A stretch of 7,109 nucleotides of DNA. Source: an uncultured Muribaculaceae bacterium (GTDB taxonomy: Bacteria > Bacteroidota > Bacteroidia > Bacteroidales > Muribaculaceae). Location of the stretch: the NCBI GenBank assembly GCA_910583795.1, contig CAJTZQ010000111.1:1-7109 (forward strand), in the 5' to 3' direction. A model generated the notes under the pieces. That model saw only the letters and a list, made by a program, of their open reading frames with translations. It searched no databases and was not told the origin of the DNA. Both the position numbers and the translations under genes were made by a program. This document shows positions 6,076-7,109 of the stretch, one piece after another; within the stretch, counting starts at the first letter, position 1; each line of letters starts with the position of its first letter.

Positions 6076-6097
6076 TAAAGGAATTAAATTATTGAAA

Positions 6098-7109
6098 CTA
6101 TTTAACCTTGAATATTATATATCCACCGGGTCCCAACATCCGTTGTCCTTCCTCCGGTGCCATTTCAACACCTGCCATCTCAATTATTTTTTCAGGATTT
6201 AAGAATTTAATTGTCACGTGCTGAGTTCCCAATGGATTGTGATTAACAATAATGAGATAATGAATGCCTCCATTTTTAATATGAGATACTAAAACACCTT
6301 CATTCTGTGCAGTCAAAGTTTTAAAATATCCGAAATCAGGAGTATAGGCTTGAGTGCCGGGGTAAACTTTACCGACATGAGCCACTTCAATTACTTCACA
6401 CCCACAAAAAACGTGATTATATTTTTTTATCTCGTTGTTTACTCTTTGTACCCTATACCAAATCAAAGTCTTTTTCCCGTCAGAATCTATTGGCGCCGAA
6501 ATATATTTTTCAGATGAATAACTATTAGCGTCTCTTTGCGTATATGCCCAGTATACGATACCTTGCGCACCGTATGCAAGTGCAGAAAAAGCTTCAAACC
6601 TCAATTCACCTTCTGTCGGAATTGGTCGTCCGGATGCAGTTGGTGAATTTGGATCACATGTCTCACCTTCTTTGCAGTTAGTTAGATAAGGCATACACAT
6701 TGAATATGCCCAGAATGGCCGTTTTGTTTCTTTTGCTTGGTTATAAAATATTTGCATATTTTTATAAAAATCGCTTATAAGTGCAACAGTCTGTCCATTC
6801 CTTAGCAGAATTGGATAAAAATCATATGACCAGAGTGCAGGCGTAAATACTGATTGAAAATGCTTTAAATAAGCATTGAGTGTTTTATAAGGACCCAGAT
6901 GTTCTTTCTCTTGCTCACTGTTTGGGTCAAAAGTACATGCAAGATTTATTTGAATTATATGGGATTTATCAATCTCTCTGATCATATCGTATAATTCCTT
7001 CACTTCTTCCAATTGTTCGAATGTAGGCTCATCAATCAGTGTATATCCCCCAAGTAAGTAATTCAGAAAAATAAATGAACATATCAGGCTCTTTTGGAAA
7101 AATTGATAA
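6098..7109 (-). CDS. Glycoside-hydrolase-like TIM-barrel protein, N-terminus beyond the window
   Basis: The frame is open on the minus strand from the right edge to the TAG at 6098-6100, giving 336 visible residues and no convincing start. A TTG at 7012 lies inside conserved sequence, so the gene is cut by the window. Near the edge is GYTLIDEPT (21-29 of the visible part), the strand-end D-E-P pattern whose Glu is typically the acid/base in clan GH-A-like hydrolases. WSYDFYP (93-99), RPFWAYSM (130-137) and ELRFEAFSALAYGAQGIVYWAY (168-189) follow. The last pattern is characteristic of uncharacterised Bacteroidota glycosidases that resemble GH42. Residues from about 272 form a small beta domain ending in GPGGYIIFKV. 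I could not identify a catalytic nucleophile. The signal peptide, if present, lies outside. The gene converges on DUF2752 with a 22-base gap and no visible terminator, and it is richer in A+T than the housekeeping genes. Family assignment is tentative; that it is a real gene is secure. Confidence 0.65.
   Translation of the reverse strand, partial: YQFFQKSLICSFIFLNYLLGGYTLIDEPTFEQLEEVKELYDMIREIDKSHIIQINLACTFDPNSEQEKEHLGPYKTLNAYLKHFQSVFTPALWSYDFYPILLRNGQTVALISDFYKNMQIFYNQAKETKRPFWAYSMCMPYLTNCKEGETCDPNSPTASGRPIPTEGELRFEAFSALAYGAQGIVYWAYTQRDANSYSSEKYISAPIDSDGKKTLIWYRVQRVNNEIKKYNHVFCGCEVIEVAHVGKVYPGTQAYTPDFGYFKTLTAQNEGVLVSHIKNGGIHYLIIVNHNPLGTQHVTIKFLNPEKIIEMAGVEMAPEEGQRMLGPGGYIIFKVK

Noticed and set aside
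6123..6165. CACCGG...CCGGTG inverted pair near the end of the minus-strand gene
   Set aside because: The match is only six bases, in coding sequence and widely spaced, so it is likely chance.

Overview
This window reads as chromosome of a Bacteroidales bacterium, possibly a gut Muribaculaceae relative, although the family is a guess. The support is a PorZ-type type IX secretion protein (a system restricted to the Bacteroidota phylum), the Bacteroidota forms of TrmB and Mrp, A/T-rich leaders mostly without Shine-Dalgarno sequences, and one promoter matching the Bacteroides consensus TTTG / TAnnTTTG.

Layout from left to right. Positions 1-141 hold no recognisable gene. A forward block follows: rdgB (nucleotide-pool cleaning, 160-744) is joined by a 4-base ATGA overlap to porZ (741-3200), a secreted beta-propeller protein of the type IX secretion system. 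Next come trmB (tRNA guanine-N7 methyltransferase, 3292-4047) and an mrp/apbC-like Fe-S carrier ATPase (4140-5273). trmB is bracketed by two spacers of 91 and 92 bases, and each contains a seven-base-periodic inverted repeat array. An A/T-rich hairpin closes mrp, and a new promoter is embedded in that hairpin. It should drive a two-gene membrane operon: a 96-residue CD225/dispanin-like protein (5372-5662) and a DUF2752 protein (5662-6075), whose frames touch through TGATG. The last gene runs on the minus strand (6098 to past the right edge). It encodes the C-terminal part of a glycoside-hydrolase-like TIM-barrel protein and converges on DUF2752 with only 22 bases between them.

Functionally, the left block mixes housekeeping (rdgB, trmB, mrp) with one cell-surface secretion component (porZ). 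The right part is accessory: small membrane proteins of unknown role and a probable carbohydrate-active enzyme that is clearly richer in A+T than the housekeeping genes.

The most unusual signals are not genes. They are the two heptad-periodic inverted arrays flanking trmB, which share a design but not a sequence; a perfect 17-bp hairpin inside the start of the DUF2752 reading frame; and the fused terminator/promoter at 5300-5343.
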